A DNA stretch of 64,000 nucleotides, taken from DSWT01 sp035420085. Its GTDB lineage: Bacteria; Chloroflexota; Anaerolineae; B4-G1; SLSP01. Position numbers and translations under genes: made by a program. The stretch is taken from assembly GCA_035420085.1 (NCBI GenBank), contig DAOLUH010000006.1, positions 62,001 through 126,000 of the forward strand, given 5' to 3'. The notes beneath the pieces were generated by a model. The model ran no database searches, had not been told where the DNA came from, and saw nothing but the letters and a program-made list of their open reading frames with translations. Every line of letters starts with the position of its first letter. Position 1 is the first letter of the stretch. This document shows positions 15,634-22,464 of this stretch, in pieces.

Positions 15634-16329
15634 CTAATCGCGCTGCTGCAATGTGCGGCGATAGATGTCGTCCATATCGTCGCGGCGGCCTTTTTCGCGC
15701 TGTTTATTTTTACGGCTGCGGGATTTGCGTTCGTCAGACATTGCCCGCGCCTGCTGGAAAGCAATTTCCATCGCAGACAATGTGGGTTCTTCGTTTTCTT
15801 CGTCGGCATCCATGTCGGTGTTGTCAAGCTGCATAGTTAGGTCAATGAGGCGCTTCCGGCGATCCAGTTTGAGTATTTTCACCTCAACTGTCTCCCCGAG
15901 TTTGACAAATTCCGCAGGGTTACGAACGTATTCCCCCATCTCGCGGGCGTGCAAGAGGCCGGGACGCTCGCACCCCAGGTCCACGAAAACGCCGTAACGT
16001 TCAATGCGCACGATTTTACCGGTACGAATCTGACCCTCGGCTAACTCGTCCCAATCCAGAGCTGCCGGCTCGACCATCGTCAGGGCAATCCTGCCCTTCT
16101 CAGGATCAACACTCTGTACCCATACTTTAACTTTGTCGCCGACTTTGACCTGGTCGCTGACTTTCTTGACCCGCTGATCAGACAGACGGGATATATGAAT
16201 CAACCCCTCTCGTTCAAGCCCCAGGTCAACGAAGGCTCCGTAGAGTTCGGTGCGCGTAATTGCACCCTGTAAACACATTTTGGGTTGAAGATCATTTATC
16301 GAGGTTGGTTGTGTCAATTCTTCCGACAT
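15634..16329 (-). CDS. Two-domain S1 RNA-binding protein
   Basis: A 231-aa protein with two S1 (OB-fold) domains: residues about 15-85 (GAITRTELYGAFVDLGLEREGLIHIS ending GRIALTM) and about 100-170 (RTGKIVRIERYGVFVDLGCERPGLLHA ending RLIDLTM), then an acidic linker and a very basic tail (DERKSRSRKNKQREKGRRDD). It should bind RNA, as ribosomal protein S1 or YugI-like proteins do, and may act in translation. Two starts are possible: ATG 16329 and GTG 16338, each 3 nt after a GGAG; the ATG is listed. A consensus promoter lies just upstream and an intrinsic terminator follows, so it is a single-gene unit. Confidence 0.85.
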   Translation of the reverse strand: MSEELTQPTSINDLQPKMCLQGAITRTELYGAFVDLGLEREGLIHISRLSDQRVKKVSDQVKVGDKVKVWVQSVDPEKGRIALTMVEPAALDWDELAEGQIRTGKIVRIERYGVFVDLGCERPGLLHAREMGEYVRNPAEFVKLGETVEVKILKLDRRKRLIDLTMQLDNTDMDADEENEEPTLSAMEIAFQQARAMSDERKSRSRKNKQREKGRRDDMDDIYRRTLQQRD

Positions 16330-16367
16330 CCGCTCCACATGCTCCTTGTTTTTGAATAACGGTGTGT

Positions 16368-16395
16368 ATTATAACGCAGGTGTGCCCGGTGTCAA
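16368..16395 (-). promoter_or_regulatory. Consensus sigma-70 promoter of the S1 gene
   Basis: On the minus strand a perfect TTGACA (16390-16395) and a perfect TATAAT (16368-16373) are 16 nt apart. Transcription should start near 16361, giving a short leader that holds AAGGAG. Confidence 0.9.
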
Positions 16396-16433
16396 ATTGC
16401 ATCGCCGCGTTATAGCCTCCAAACCTTCTGGTT

Positions 16434-16895
16434 TCAGTCCCGCTCGAACTCCTTCCATTCGCGGCGGATACGGCGATCAGCGTCGCGTTTGGCAATCACT
16501 TCGCGTTTGTCATATTGACGCTTGCCTTTGACCAACCCGATCTCCACTTTCGCCAGTTTGCCCTTGAGATACATTCGTAGGGGGACAAGTGTATAGCCGC
16601 GCTCCCGCGTGCTGCTTTCAAGGCGCACAATCTCTTTGTAGTGCATAAGAAGTTTGCGCGGCCGTTTAGGGTCGAGGGTAGGTTTCCCCGCTTGCTCATA
16701 ATGCGCGATGTGAACTTCGTACAGCCACAATTCGCCGTTGCGAATCTGGACGTAGCCCTCGGCGAGACTTACCTGACCGGCACGTACAGATTTGATTTCC
16801 GTACCGGTCAACACGATTCCAGCCTCATAGCGATCTTCAACGAAGTATTCGTGGTGCGCCTTTCTGTTGGTGGCGACAACCTTAATGTCGTTCAC
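16434..16895 (-). CDS. smpB: SsrA-binding protein SmpB
   Basis: A 153-aa SmpB, which binds tmRNA and delivers it to stalled ribosomes for trans-translation. Hallmarks are NRKAHHEYFVEDRYEAGIVLTGTEIKS, SLAEGYVQI, HYEQAGKPTLDPKRPRKLLMH, RGYTLVPLRMYLKGKLAKVEIGLVKGK and the basic tail KRDADRRIRREWKEFERD. Length is standard. The GTG at 16895 is the start; it lies 1 base after the stop of ctpA and uses a CAGGA sequence inside the end of ctpA, so translation is probably coupled. A longer reading with 49 extra codons overlaps ctpA and is rejected. Confidence 0.96.
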   Translation of the reverse strand: MNDIKVVATNRKAHHEYFVEDRYEAGIVLTGTEIKSVRAGQVSLAEGYVQIRNGELWLYEVHIAHYEQAGKPTLDPKRPRKLLMHYKEIVRLESSTRERGYTLVPLRMYLKGKLAKVEIGLVKGKRQYDKREVIAKRDADRRIRREWKEFERD

Positions 16896-16896
16896 A

Positions 16897-18183
16897 TTAG
16901 TTTCCTGAGCGGAGATACTCCACCGCGCGGTCGAGCTGCGGGTCCTCCCCAACGGGGGTGTCGCGCGGATACTCAACCTCAATATCCGGTTCAAGGCCAT
17001 CCCCGTGGATGCTCTTGTCCTTGGGCGTAAACCAACGCGCAATGGTTACGCGGAGCTGTGAGCCGTCCTGCAGATCATTGGGACGTTGTACAGAACCTTT
17101 GCCGAGCGTCTTCGTTCCGATCAACACGGCCCGTTCACGATCCTGGAGCGCGCCCGCGACAATCTCGGAGGCGCTGGCGCTTCCCGCATTGACCAGGACG
17201 ACCATCGGAATGTCCTCGCCGAGGTCGCCATTGTAGGAGTAGAAACGCTGTTCGCCGCCGCTGCTATCACGCTCAATCGCTACCAAACCTTTCCCTAGAA
17301 AAATGTCGGAGACTTTGATAGCTTGATCCAACCAGCCGCCAGGATTGGCGCGCAGGTCAAAGATAAGCCCCTTGGGTTTTTTCGCCAGCAATTCCTTGAG
17401 CGCGTCATTGACCTTATCAGCGGCGTTGGCGTCGAATTCAGTCAACCGCACGTAAGCGATATCATTTTCCAGCATCTTATAGTCAACGACCGGCACTTCG
17501 ATCTTGGCGCGAACCACCGTGATGATAATCGGTTCTTCAACGTCGGGGCGCGCGATTTTCAGCACTGCCTCTGTCCCCGCCGGCCCTCGGATATAGCTAA
17601 TCGCTTCATACAGCCCCAGCCCCACAATGGACTGATCGCCTACCGCCAGGATAATATCGCCAGGCAGCACGCCAGCAGCCTCCGCTGGCTGACCAGGGAT
17701 CAGGCTGGCAATTTCGAGATACCCGTCGTCGCGCATATTGACCATCGCGCCAATGCCCTCAAAGGTTCCACTGGCATCTTCGTTAAGGATGGCCGACACC
17801 TGCGGATCAATGAATGACGTGTAAGGATCATCCAACGTCAGCAACATGCCCCGGATTGCGCCATACGCCAATGTTTTCCCATCGGGAATTTCGCCATAAA
17901 ATTGCTGGTCCAAAAGCTTCAAAACGTCTTGTAAGATTTGATAGTCAAAATCATCTGAAGCCGGAACCACAGGTGTTCTGGGAGTGGGGGGCGCACTGGT
18001 AGAGGGTGGGGCGACAGTTTCCTCTGGCGTGGCGGCCTCCAGGGTTACGCTCGGTGACGGCGCGGCAGGGGCTTTTGCGTTGGCCGTCAATCGTCCCACC
18101 GCAAAGCCGCCCCCAAAAGCGCCGATTGTCATCGCTATCGCAATGACCGCAATTCCCACAATAATTAGCACTTTACGCATCAT
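16897..18183 (-). CDS. C-terminal processing peptidase, S41 family
   Basis: A 428-aa periplasm/surface protease of the CtpA/Prc family: signal anchor (residues 4-30), Pro/Ser/Thr spacer, N-terminal helical part (YTSFIDPQ), PDZ domain (about 120-210: GIGAMVNMRDDGYLEIASLIPGQPA, GVLPGDIILAVG), and the S41 protease domain. Catalytic serine is in VLVNAGSASASEIVAGAL, with the lysine in GTKTLGKGSVQ. It cleaves proteins near their C-termini. Start ATG 18183 follows AGGAGATGAAAG. It heads an operon with smpB, itself a factor that marks proteins for C-terminal degradation. Confidence 0.95.
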   Translation of the reverse strand: MMRKVLIIVGIAVIAIAMTIGAFGGGFAVGRLTANAKAPAAPSPSVTLEAATPEETVAPPSTSAPPTPRTPVVPASDDFDYQILQDVLKLLDQQFYGEIPDGKTLAYGAIRGMLLTLDDPYTSFIDPQVSAILNEDASGTFEGIGAMVNMRDDGYLEIASLIPGQPAEAAGVLPGDIILAVGDQSIVGLGLYEAISYIRGPAGTEAVLKIARPDVEEPIIITVVRAKIEVPVVDYKMLENDIAYVRLTEFDANAADKVNDALKELLAKKPKGLIFDLRANPGGWLDQAIKVSDIFLGKGLVAIERDSSGGEQRFYSYNGDLGEDIPMVVLVNAGSASASEIVAGALQDRERAVLIGTKTLGKGSVQRPNDLQDGSQLRVTIARWFTPKDKSIHGDGLEPDIEVEYPRDTPVGEDPQLDRAVEYLRSGN

Positions 18184-18235
18184 CTTTCATCTCCTGTGTT
18201 CGAAGCAGAGTAGGTAGTTCTATCCATAACCATAG

Positions 18236-18263
18236 ATTTTATCACAAGCACGAAAGGTTTCAA
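18236..18263 (-). promoter_or_regulatory. Promoter of the ctpA-smpB operon
   Basis: On the minus strand TTGAAA (18258-18263), a 16-nt spacer ending in TGA, and TAAAAT (18236-18241). The expected leader is about 46 nt and contains AGGAG. It is divergent from the cold-shock promoter. Confidence 0.7.
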
Positions 18264-18286
18264 GGAAGTTATTCCCATGAGGGTAG

Positions 18287-18314
18287 TTGACAATTTGTGC
18301 AAGCCTGCTATAAT
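18287..18314 (+). promoter_or_regulatory. Consensus sigma-70 promoter of the cold-shock operon
   Basis: Perfect TTGACA (18287-18292) and perfect TATAAT (18309-18314) with a 16-nt spacer. Transcription should start near 18321, giving a leader of about 130 nt before the cold-shock gene. Confidence 0.92.
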
Positions 18315-18339
18315 TTTTCCTGTAAGCGAGTAAGATTCC

Positions 18340-18389
18340 AAGTTCTGAGATATAGGCCTGGACTTTTTACAAGTCCCGGCCTATTTTTT
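18340..18389 (+). promoter_or_regulatory. Attenuator-like leader of the cold-shock operon
   Basis: Between the promoter and the first gene a 13-position stem with one mismatch (18353-18365 with 18371-18383) is followed by TTTTTT, exactly like an intrinsic terminator. An alternative pairing of AAGTTC (18340-18345) with GGACTT (18360-18365, one G-U) would take away the stem's 5' arm and act as an antiterminator. A further small hairpin follows (AAGAC/GTCTT, about 18390-18406). Regulation by temperature or by the gene products is inference. Confidence 0.65.
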
Positions 18390-18450
18390 GAAGACAATTG
18401 GGGTCTTGCACGGAAAAATTTAGTTTGTTGATTTGAAAGGAAGAGAAACT

Positions 18451-18669
18451 GTGAGCAATCGGGAATTTGGAACTGTGAAGTGGTTCAATGGAGCCAAGGG
18501 CTACGGCTTTATCTCGCGGGAAGGCCACGACGATGTCTTCGTTCACTATTCCGCTATTCAGGCAGATGGGTTCAAGACATTGGACGAGGGTCAGCGCGTC
18601 GAGTTCTCCGTTGAACAAGGGCCGAAAGGCTTGCAAGCCACCAACGTCGTCATTGCGAAGGAGAAGTAA
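18451..18669 (+). CDS. Cold-shock protein (CspA family)
   Basis: A 72-aa single cold-shock domain: GTVKWFNGAKGYGFISREG (holding RNP1), DVFVHYSAI (RNP2) and the closing VEFSVEQGPKGLQATNVVI. It binds single-stranded RNA/DNA and melts RNA structure, usually in cold shock. The GTG at 18451 is the start behind AAAGGAAGAG; the family's N-terminus fits. It is the first gene of an operon with an RRM protein, with one base between them, and has a long structured leader. Confidence 0.95.
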   Translation: MSNREFGTVKWFNGAKGYGFISREGHDDVFVHYSAIQADGFKTLDEGQRVEFSVEQGPKGLQATNVVIAKEK

Positions 18670-18670
18670 G

Positions 18671-19063
18671 ATGGCTAAGAAAATTTACGTCGGCAATATG
18701 AGTTACGACACAACGGAAAGTACACTCCGCGAATTGTTCGCTGCTCACGGCGAGGTGGTTTCCGTTAGTGTGGTCACCGACCGCGACACCGGACGGCCAC
18801 GCGGCTTTGCCTTCGTCGAAATGGCGACCGATGCTGCGGCAAACGCGGCGATCGCTGCATTGGACGGACAGTCGGTTGACGGTCGCACCCTCAAGGTGAA
18901 CGAGGCTCGCCCGCCCGCTCCGCGGAGTGGGGGGGATCGTCCCTATGGTGGTGGCGGCGGTCGTGGCGGCTTCGGCGGTCGTGGCGGCGATCGCGGCGGC
19001 GATCGTTCGCGCGGCAGCAGTGATCGTGGACGGCGTGATCGCAACGATCGCGGCGGGTGGTAA
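18671..19063 (+). CDS. Glycine-rich RRM RNA-binding protein
   Basis: A 130-aa protein with one RNA recognition motif (residues 3-80): RNP2 as KIYVGNMSY and RNP1 as RGFAFVEMA, then a Gly/Arg/Asp-rich tail (RGG-like repeats). Cyanobacterial cold-induced Rbp proteins have the same layout. Starts 1 base after the cold-shock gene; the ribosome site GAAGGAG lies in the end of that gene. The pair likely acts together as RNA chaperones. The tail's GGDRGGDRS repeats are low complexity. Confidence 0.95.
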   Translation: MAKKIYVGNMSYDTTESTLRELFAAHGEVVSVSVVTDRDTGRPRGFAFVEMATDAAANAAIAALDGQSVDGRTLKVNEARPPAPRSGGDRPYGGGGGRGGFGGRGGDRGGDRSRGSSDRGRRDRNDRGGW

Positions 19064-19106
19064 ATAAAAACGACCAGCCCCAATAGGGTCGTCAATAATT
19101 GAATAG

Positions 19107-19135
19107 AAAGGGCCAGCTATAGTGCTGGCCCTTTT
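19107..19135 (+). terminator. Rho-independent terminator of the cold-shock operon
   Basis: A perfect 11-bp stem AAAGGGCCAGC / GCTGGCCCTTT with a 6-nt loop (TATAGT) continues into TTTT. A weaker hairpin (CGACC/GGTCG) lies just before it. Confidence 0.92.
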
Positions 19136-19572
19136 CGTTATCTCGTTACGCCGTATAGTTTTAGCACAAGCGTTCTATCGCTTGTTTGTTCCTGAGGATA
19201 GCCCCTTGGTTGGACTCCGTTAGACGTCTTGCTTGAATGACTGTCACCTAACCTTATTGACAGCGACAATGCCGCTTTGAGATATGCTCCGGCAACTGCA
19301 TGGACAGCGCCAGGTGAGCATACAGATAGCATAATTTACATAATATATATAGTCGGAAGTTGAAAAGAGGCAAAAAGAGAGCGTGGTAAGATGCAGAGAA
19401 ACGTACTGCATAGCCTGGTATAACGAAACACCGCTGTGATGCTTTGTCGAAGGGGAATGGAGTGTCTGACGAAGTCGGGCGCGGGGGAATAAAAGCCGCA
19501 TGGCGCGCCGCCGGATTTATCTCATAAGCCCCCCCTTGCTTTTACGAAATTTTGCGCCGCCCACCTGTAGGA
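19136..19572. other. Noncoding stretch with small hairpins, no gene recognised
   Basis: About 435 bases without a credible gene; short ORFs here have no family features and no ribosome sites. Two perfect small hairpins are present: TATGCTC/GAGCATA (19283-19289 with 19316-19322) and ATGCAG/CTGCAT (19391-19396 with 19406-19411). An AT-rich patch lies at 19332-19352. It does not match tmRNA, RNase P or SRP RNA signatures that I can recognise. An unknown small RNA is possible. Confidence 0.4.
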
Positions 19573-19977
19573 TTATGAATGACCTGTTCCTACTTTCACC
19601 CCTACTTTCGCAGCCCGTTTTAGATTCTTGCCCCAATGATCGGCTTTCAGTAAAGTGTTATCTTCTTCTGGTAAAATATCGAGCGGCGCCGACAACACAC
19701 GCTCGTTTGTAAGGTGCTGTGACGCCACCAGCATACGAAACTCTTCGCGCTCTTCTTCAAGCTGCTTTTGCTCATGTTCGAGTGTATTATGCCATATCTG
19801 CAATTCTTTTTGCCATATTTCGAGTTCAACACTCTTTTCTTTGATGGCTTGTTGTTCTGCGGTTAACGCAAGGCGACGTTTAGCTGCTGCCCCGCGTTCC
19901 CACCACAAATAGATGAAGAACAGGACGGCTAACAGAAACAACACAGCCCCGGCCAGGAACATAAGCGCGTCAAGCAC
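19573..19977 (-). CDS. Small membrane-anchored coiled-coil protein
   Basis: A 134-aa protein with one N-terminal membrane helix (residues about 5-26, ALMFLAGAVLFLLAVLFFIYLW), a basic patch (RGAAAKRR) and a long heptad-type helix rich in Glu, Gln and Lys (residues about 40-90). The C-terminus is basic. No family is recognised. GTG 19977 is the start because GAGGAG lies 7 nt before it; the frame opens 6 codons earlier at a TTG. It follows the Elp3 gene by 47 nt on the same strand and may be cotranscribed. Confidence 0.7.
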   Translation of the reverse strand: MLDALMFLAGAVLFLLAVLFFIYLWWERGAAAKRRLALTAEQQAIKEKSVELEIWQKELQIWHNTLEHEQKQLEEEREEFRMLVASQHLTNERVLSAPLDILPEEDNTLLKADHWGKNLKRAAKVGVKVGTGHS

Positions 19978-20024
19978 GTAAAAACTCCTCAACAAGCATT
20001 ACACCATCATTATACGCCATCTTT

Positions 20025-21647
20025 TTACAACACACGAAGCGTGTATAACGCGCCCGCCGTAAAGCCGCGTGCGCGATAATAAGGTCGTGTCCCCGCAGCG
20101 GCGATGACAGCCAGTTCGCGGAATCCAGCCTTGCGCGCTATCTCGGCGGCAGCATCGAGCAGGCGAGTGCCTAAACCGCGATGTTGCGCGGCTGAACCGC
20201 GCTGCCCCAGAGCTTGCGCTGGTCCGTAGACGTGCAACTCACGCACCATCGCGGCCTCGTGGACTTCGGGGATCGGCAACTCATCGCGTGGGGATGCTGG
20301 CAGGGAAAGCCGTAGAAAGGCGGCCAGTTGCCCTGTCGGTGTGAGATATTGCAGGAAATGTTCCTGGGTGGCGTCGGTGCTGTAAGAAAGCACATCCAGG
20401 GAGAGATCGTCAATGGTGACATCACTGCCTGCGGCGATTTCCTTTCCCCGCACCTCGCGGCAGCGAATGCACTGGCAGGTGAGCGCGCGTTGCTGCATCT
20501 GCGTCTGCACAATCTGTCGCAGGTTGCTCTTAGTTGTTCCGGCGACGATATAGTGCGCGGGGATGTCGCGCATCAGGCGGTTGATGCGGCAATAGGGCTG
20601 TACGCGCGCTTTGCATTGCACCAAAAGTTCGACCAACGTTTCCTCGGAATAAGGCGCGTATTGTCCTTGCTCCCACAGTGCGTACAGATCTGTCCCTTCG
20701 AGGAGCGCCGTCGGATAGATCTTGAGTTCATCAGGCCGTAGACCTGGATCGTCCCATAACCGTGCGAAATCGGCTAAATCTGATACTGGCGTCGCCCCGT
20801 AGAGATTGGGCATCCAGTGCAACACGATCTTGAAACCGCCGAGCCGCAACAACCGCACGGCGCGCCGGACATCAGCGACCGTGTGCCCGCGCCGGTTCAG
20901 CGCCAGGATAGCGTCGTCAAAACTTTGCGCGCCAATCTGCACTTTTGTCACGCCCTGACGCCGCAACGCTAACACTTCCGCCGGCGTGATCCAATCCGGG
21001 CGCGTCTCTATGACTAAACCCACGTTGCGATGTGTCGCCGTCTCATTGTGGACCAGGGCCGCGTCAAGGGTGGCAGATTCCAGCTCGTTCATTGCGTCAA
21101 AGCAACGACGCAGAAACCATTCCCGGTACTCCGCCGGATAGGCCGACCAGGTCCCACCCAGGATCAGAAGTTCCACTTTGTCTGTAGCGTGGCCGATAGC
21201 CTCTAGCGCCTGTATCCGCACGTGAGTCTGGGCATAGGGATCATAGTCATTTTGCAGCGCGCGCAGGACGCCGGGTTCACCGTCGAGGTAGCTTTTCGGC
21301 GCTGCGCACTGATCTGGGCAGAAAATGCATGTCCCCGGACATGGATACGGCTCGGTCAGGACTGCTACAGGCGCGACGCCGGAGATCGTTCGCACGGGGC
21401 GACCGCGCAGCCGCCGTTCGAGACCTTTATCGCGCTCAAGCGCCCCACCCTCTACCAGGCGCTGATAAGCATCGAGCAGTTGCGACTTGGCATACGTCCC
21501 GTCGGCGCTCGGGTAACGGCGCAATAGCGGCATAATGTCATTGTCAGTGGCCGGTAAGTCGCGGATGGTTTGCAAAAGGTTTAGGACATTTTCTCGCTCG
21601 CTACTTTGGGCCAAATTGATTGCTTCAGGCACTCCACCTTTAACCAT
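20025..21647 (-). CDS. Elp3-family tRNA uridine(34) 5-carboxymethyl-type radical SAM/acetyltransferase
   Basis: A 540-aa Elp3 homologue. Elp3 enzymes use acetyl-CoA and radical S-adenosylmethionine chemistry to carboxymethylate U34 of tRNA. The radical SAM cluster is CxxxCxxC at C103/C107/C110 (CPGTCIFC), followed by LLILGGTWSAYP, IETRPDWITP and QIGAQSFDDAIL. A second cysteine set (CQCIRCRE, about 395-402) fits the Elp3 zinc/linker region. The C-terminal GNAT domain ends GLGTRLLDAAAEIARKAGF, YYRARGF. Bacterial Elp3 acts alone without the other Elongator subunits. Its ATG lies 8 nt from a TATAAT, so the mRNA may be leaderless. The divergent neighbour is a Trm9-like methyltransferase, the enzyme that acts after Elp3 in eukaryotes. 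Confidence 0.93.
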   Translation of the reverse strand: MVKGGVPEAINLAQSSERENVLNLLQTIRDLPATDNDIMPLLRRYPSADGTYAKSQLLDAYQRLVEGGALERDKGLERRLRGRPVRTISGVAPVAVLTEPYPCPGTCIFCPDQCAAPKSYLDGEPGVLRALQNDYDPYAQTHVRIQALEAIGHATDKVELLILGGTWSAYPAEYREWFLRRCFDAMNELESATLDAALVHNETATHRNVGLVIETRPDWITPAEVLALRRQGVTKVQIGAQSFDDAILALNRRGHTVADVRRAVRLLRLGGFKIVLHWMPNLYGATPVSDLADFARLWDDPGLRPDELKIYPTALLEGTDLYALWEQGQYAPYSEETLVELLVQCKARVQPYCRINRLMRDIPAHYIVAGTTKSNLRQIVQTQMQQRALTCQCIRCREVRGKEIAAGSDVTIDDLSLDVLSYSTDATQEHFLQYLTPTGQLAAFLRLSLPASPRDELPIPEVHEAAMVRELHVYGPAQALGQRGSAAQHRGLGTRLLDAAAEIARKAGFRELAVIAAAGTRPYYRARGFTAGALYTLRVL

Positions 21648-21655
21648 AACGGGTT

Positions 21656-21683
21656 ATTATACCACGCTCATGCGGTTAAAGAA
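21656..21683 (-). promoter_or_regulatory. Extended -10 promoter of the Elp3 gene
   Basis: On the minus strand TGGTATAAT with the hexamer TATAAT at 21656-21661; the -35 is weak (TTCTTT at 21678-21683, 16-nt spacer). Eight bases separate the -10 box from the ATG, so transcription would start at or within about 3 nt of the start codon. Confidence 0.65.
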
Positions 21684-21711
21684 TTGTCACTTGCGTCAAT
21701 TTGACTATACT
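21684..21711 (+). promoter_or_regulatory. Promoter of the Trm9-like methyltransferase gene
   Basis: TTGTCA (21684-21689), 16-nt spacer, TATACT (21706-21711). The ATG at 21719 follows after 7 nt, so a leaderless mRNA is expected. Its -35 box abuts that of the divergent Elp3 promoter. Confidence 0.65.
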
Positions 21712-21718
21712 CTGCATT

Positions 21719-22432
21719 ATGCACAAAGAAGTTATGAATTTGTTGAATAGTCTGAACCACAAATTCTACGCTGATTTTGCCGGCGCGTTCGCCGCATCCA
21801 GGGGCGATACCGAACCAGGTCTGGCGCTTGTGTGCGCTGACATTCTTCCGGGTGCGCAGGTGCTCGATCTGGGATGTGGTCAAGGCCGGGTGGCAGCCAT
21901 GTTGCCGGCAGGGTGTCGCTATGTGGGCATGGATTTCTCGCCCGAAATGATGACACAGTTCCACCCAACAGCGAATGTTGAGCAACTGGCAATCCGGTTT
22001 GTGGTCGGAGATTTGCTCGACCCGGCCTGGCCTTCACAGGTAGATGGCGCTTACGATTGGATTATCATGCGCGCTGTCCTGCAACACATTCCCGGTATAG
22101 CGCAACGCCAGGCGGTTGTTAAGCAAGCTGCCGGGTTGCTTGCGCCGCAAGGCCGACTGCTCATCGCCAACTGGCAATTCCTCGACATTGAGCGTCTGCG
22201 CCGCCGGCTTTTATCATGGGATGTGATCGGTCTGACCGCAGATGATGTCGAACCTGGTGACTATCTCCTCGACTGGCAACGCGAGGGATACGGTATCCGT
22301 TACGTCCACCTGGTTGATGAGACCGAAGCGGCTGCTCTTGCCGTACACGCCAACTTGCACATTGGGACGCTTTTCCGCGCTGATGGACACCACGGCAACT
22401 TGACGCTCTACGCCGTGTTACATACGACCTGA
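21719..22432 (+). CDS. Trm9/ALKBH8-like SAM methyltransferase
   Basis: A 237-aa class I methyltransferase. The SAM site is clear: VLDLGCGQGRVAAMLP, YVGMDFSPEMM, FVVGDLLDPAW, then WIIMRAVLQHI and GRLLIANWQFL. The N-terminal NHKFYADFAGAFAASRG and the C-terminal PGDYLLDWQ, GIRYVHLVDETEAAALA resemble Trm9/ALKBH8 (FxxxRY-type start; GDxxVPW and RYYHLFxEGEL), which methylate cm5U34 to mcm5U34. It is divergent from elp3 with abutting promoters, which supports one pathway. Start ATG 21719 is expected from the promoter position; ATG 21734 is the alternative. Methylation of tRNA is inferred; general methyltransferase function is sure. Confidence 0.8.
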   Translation: MHKEVMNLLNSLNHKFYADFAGAFAASRGDTEPGLALVCADILPGAQVLDLGCGQGRVAAMLPAGCRYVGMDFSPEMMTQFHPTANVEQLAIRFVVGDLLDPAWPSQVDGAYDWIIMRAVLQHIPGIAQRQAVVKQAAGLLAPQGRLLIANWQFLDIERLRRRLLSWDVIGLTADDVEPGDYLLDWQREGYGIRYVHLVDETEAAALAVHANLHIGTLFRADGHHGNLTLYAVLHTT

Positions 22433-22464
22433 TTCTTTGCTTCACCGGTTCAAACGAGGTGCAC

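Noticed and set aside
19244..19501. Small minus-strand frame of 85 codons in the noncoding block
   Set aside because: No ribosome site, no family, many rare-looking residues (Cys, Ser, Tyr) and no neighbour on the same strand that it could follow.
19136..19572. Considered as tmRNA, RNase P RNA or SRP RNA gene
   Set aside because: None of the expected end sequences or conserved cores could be found on either strand.
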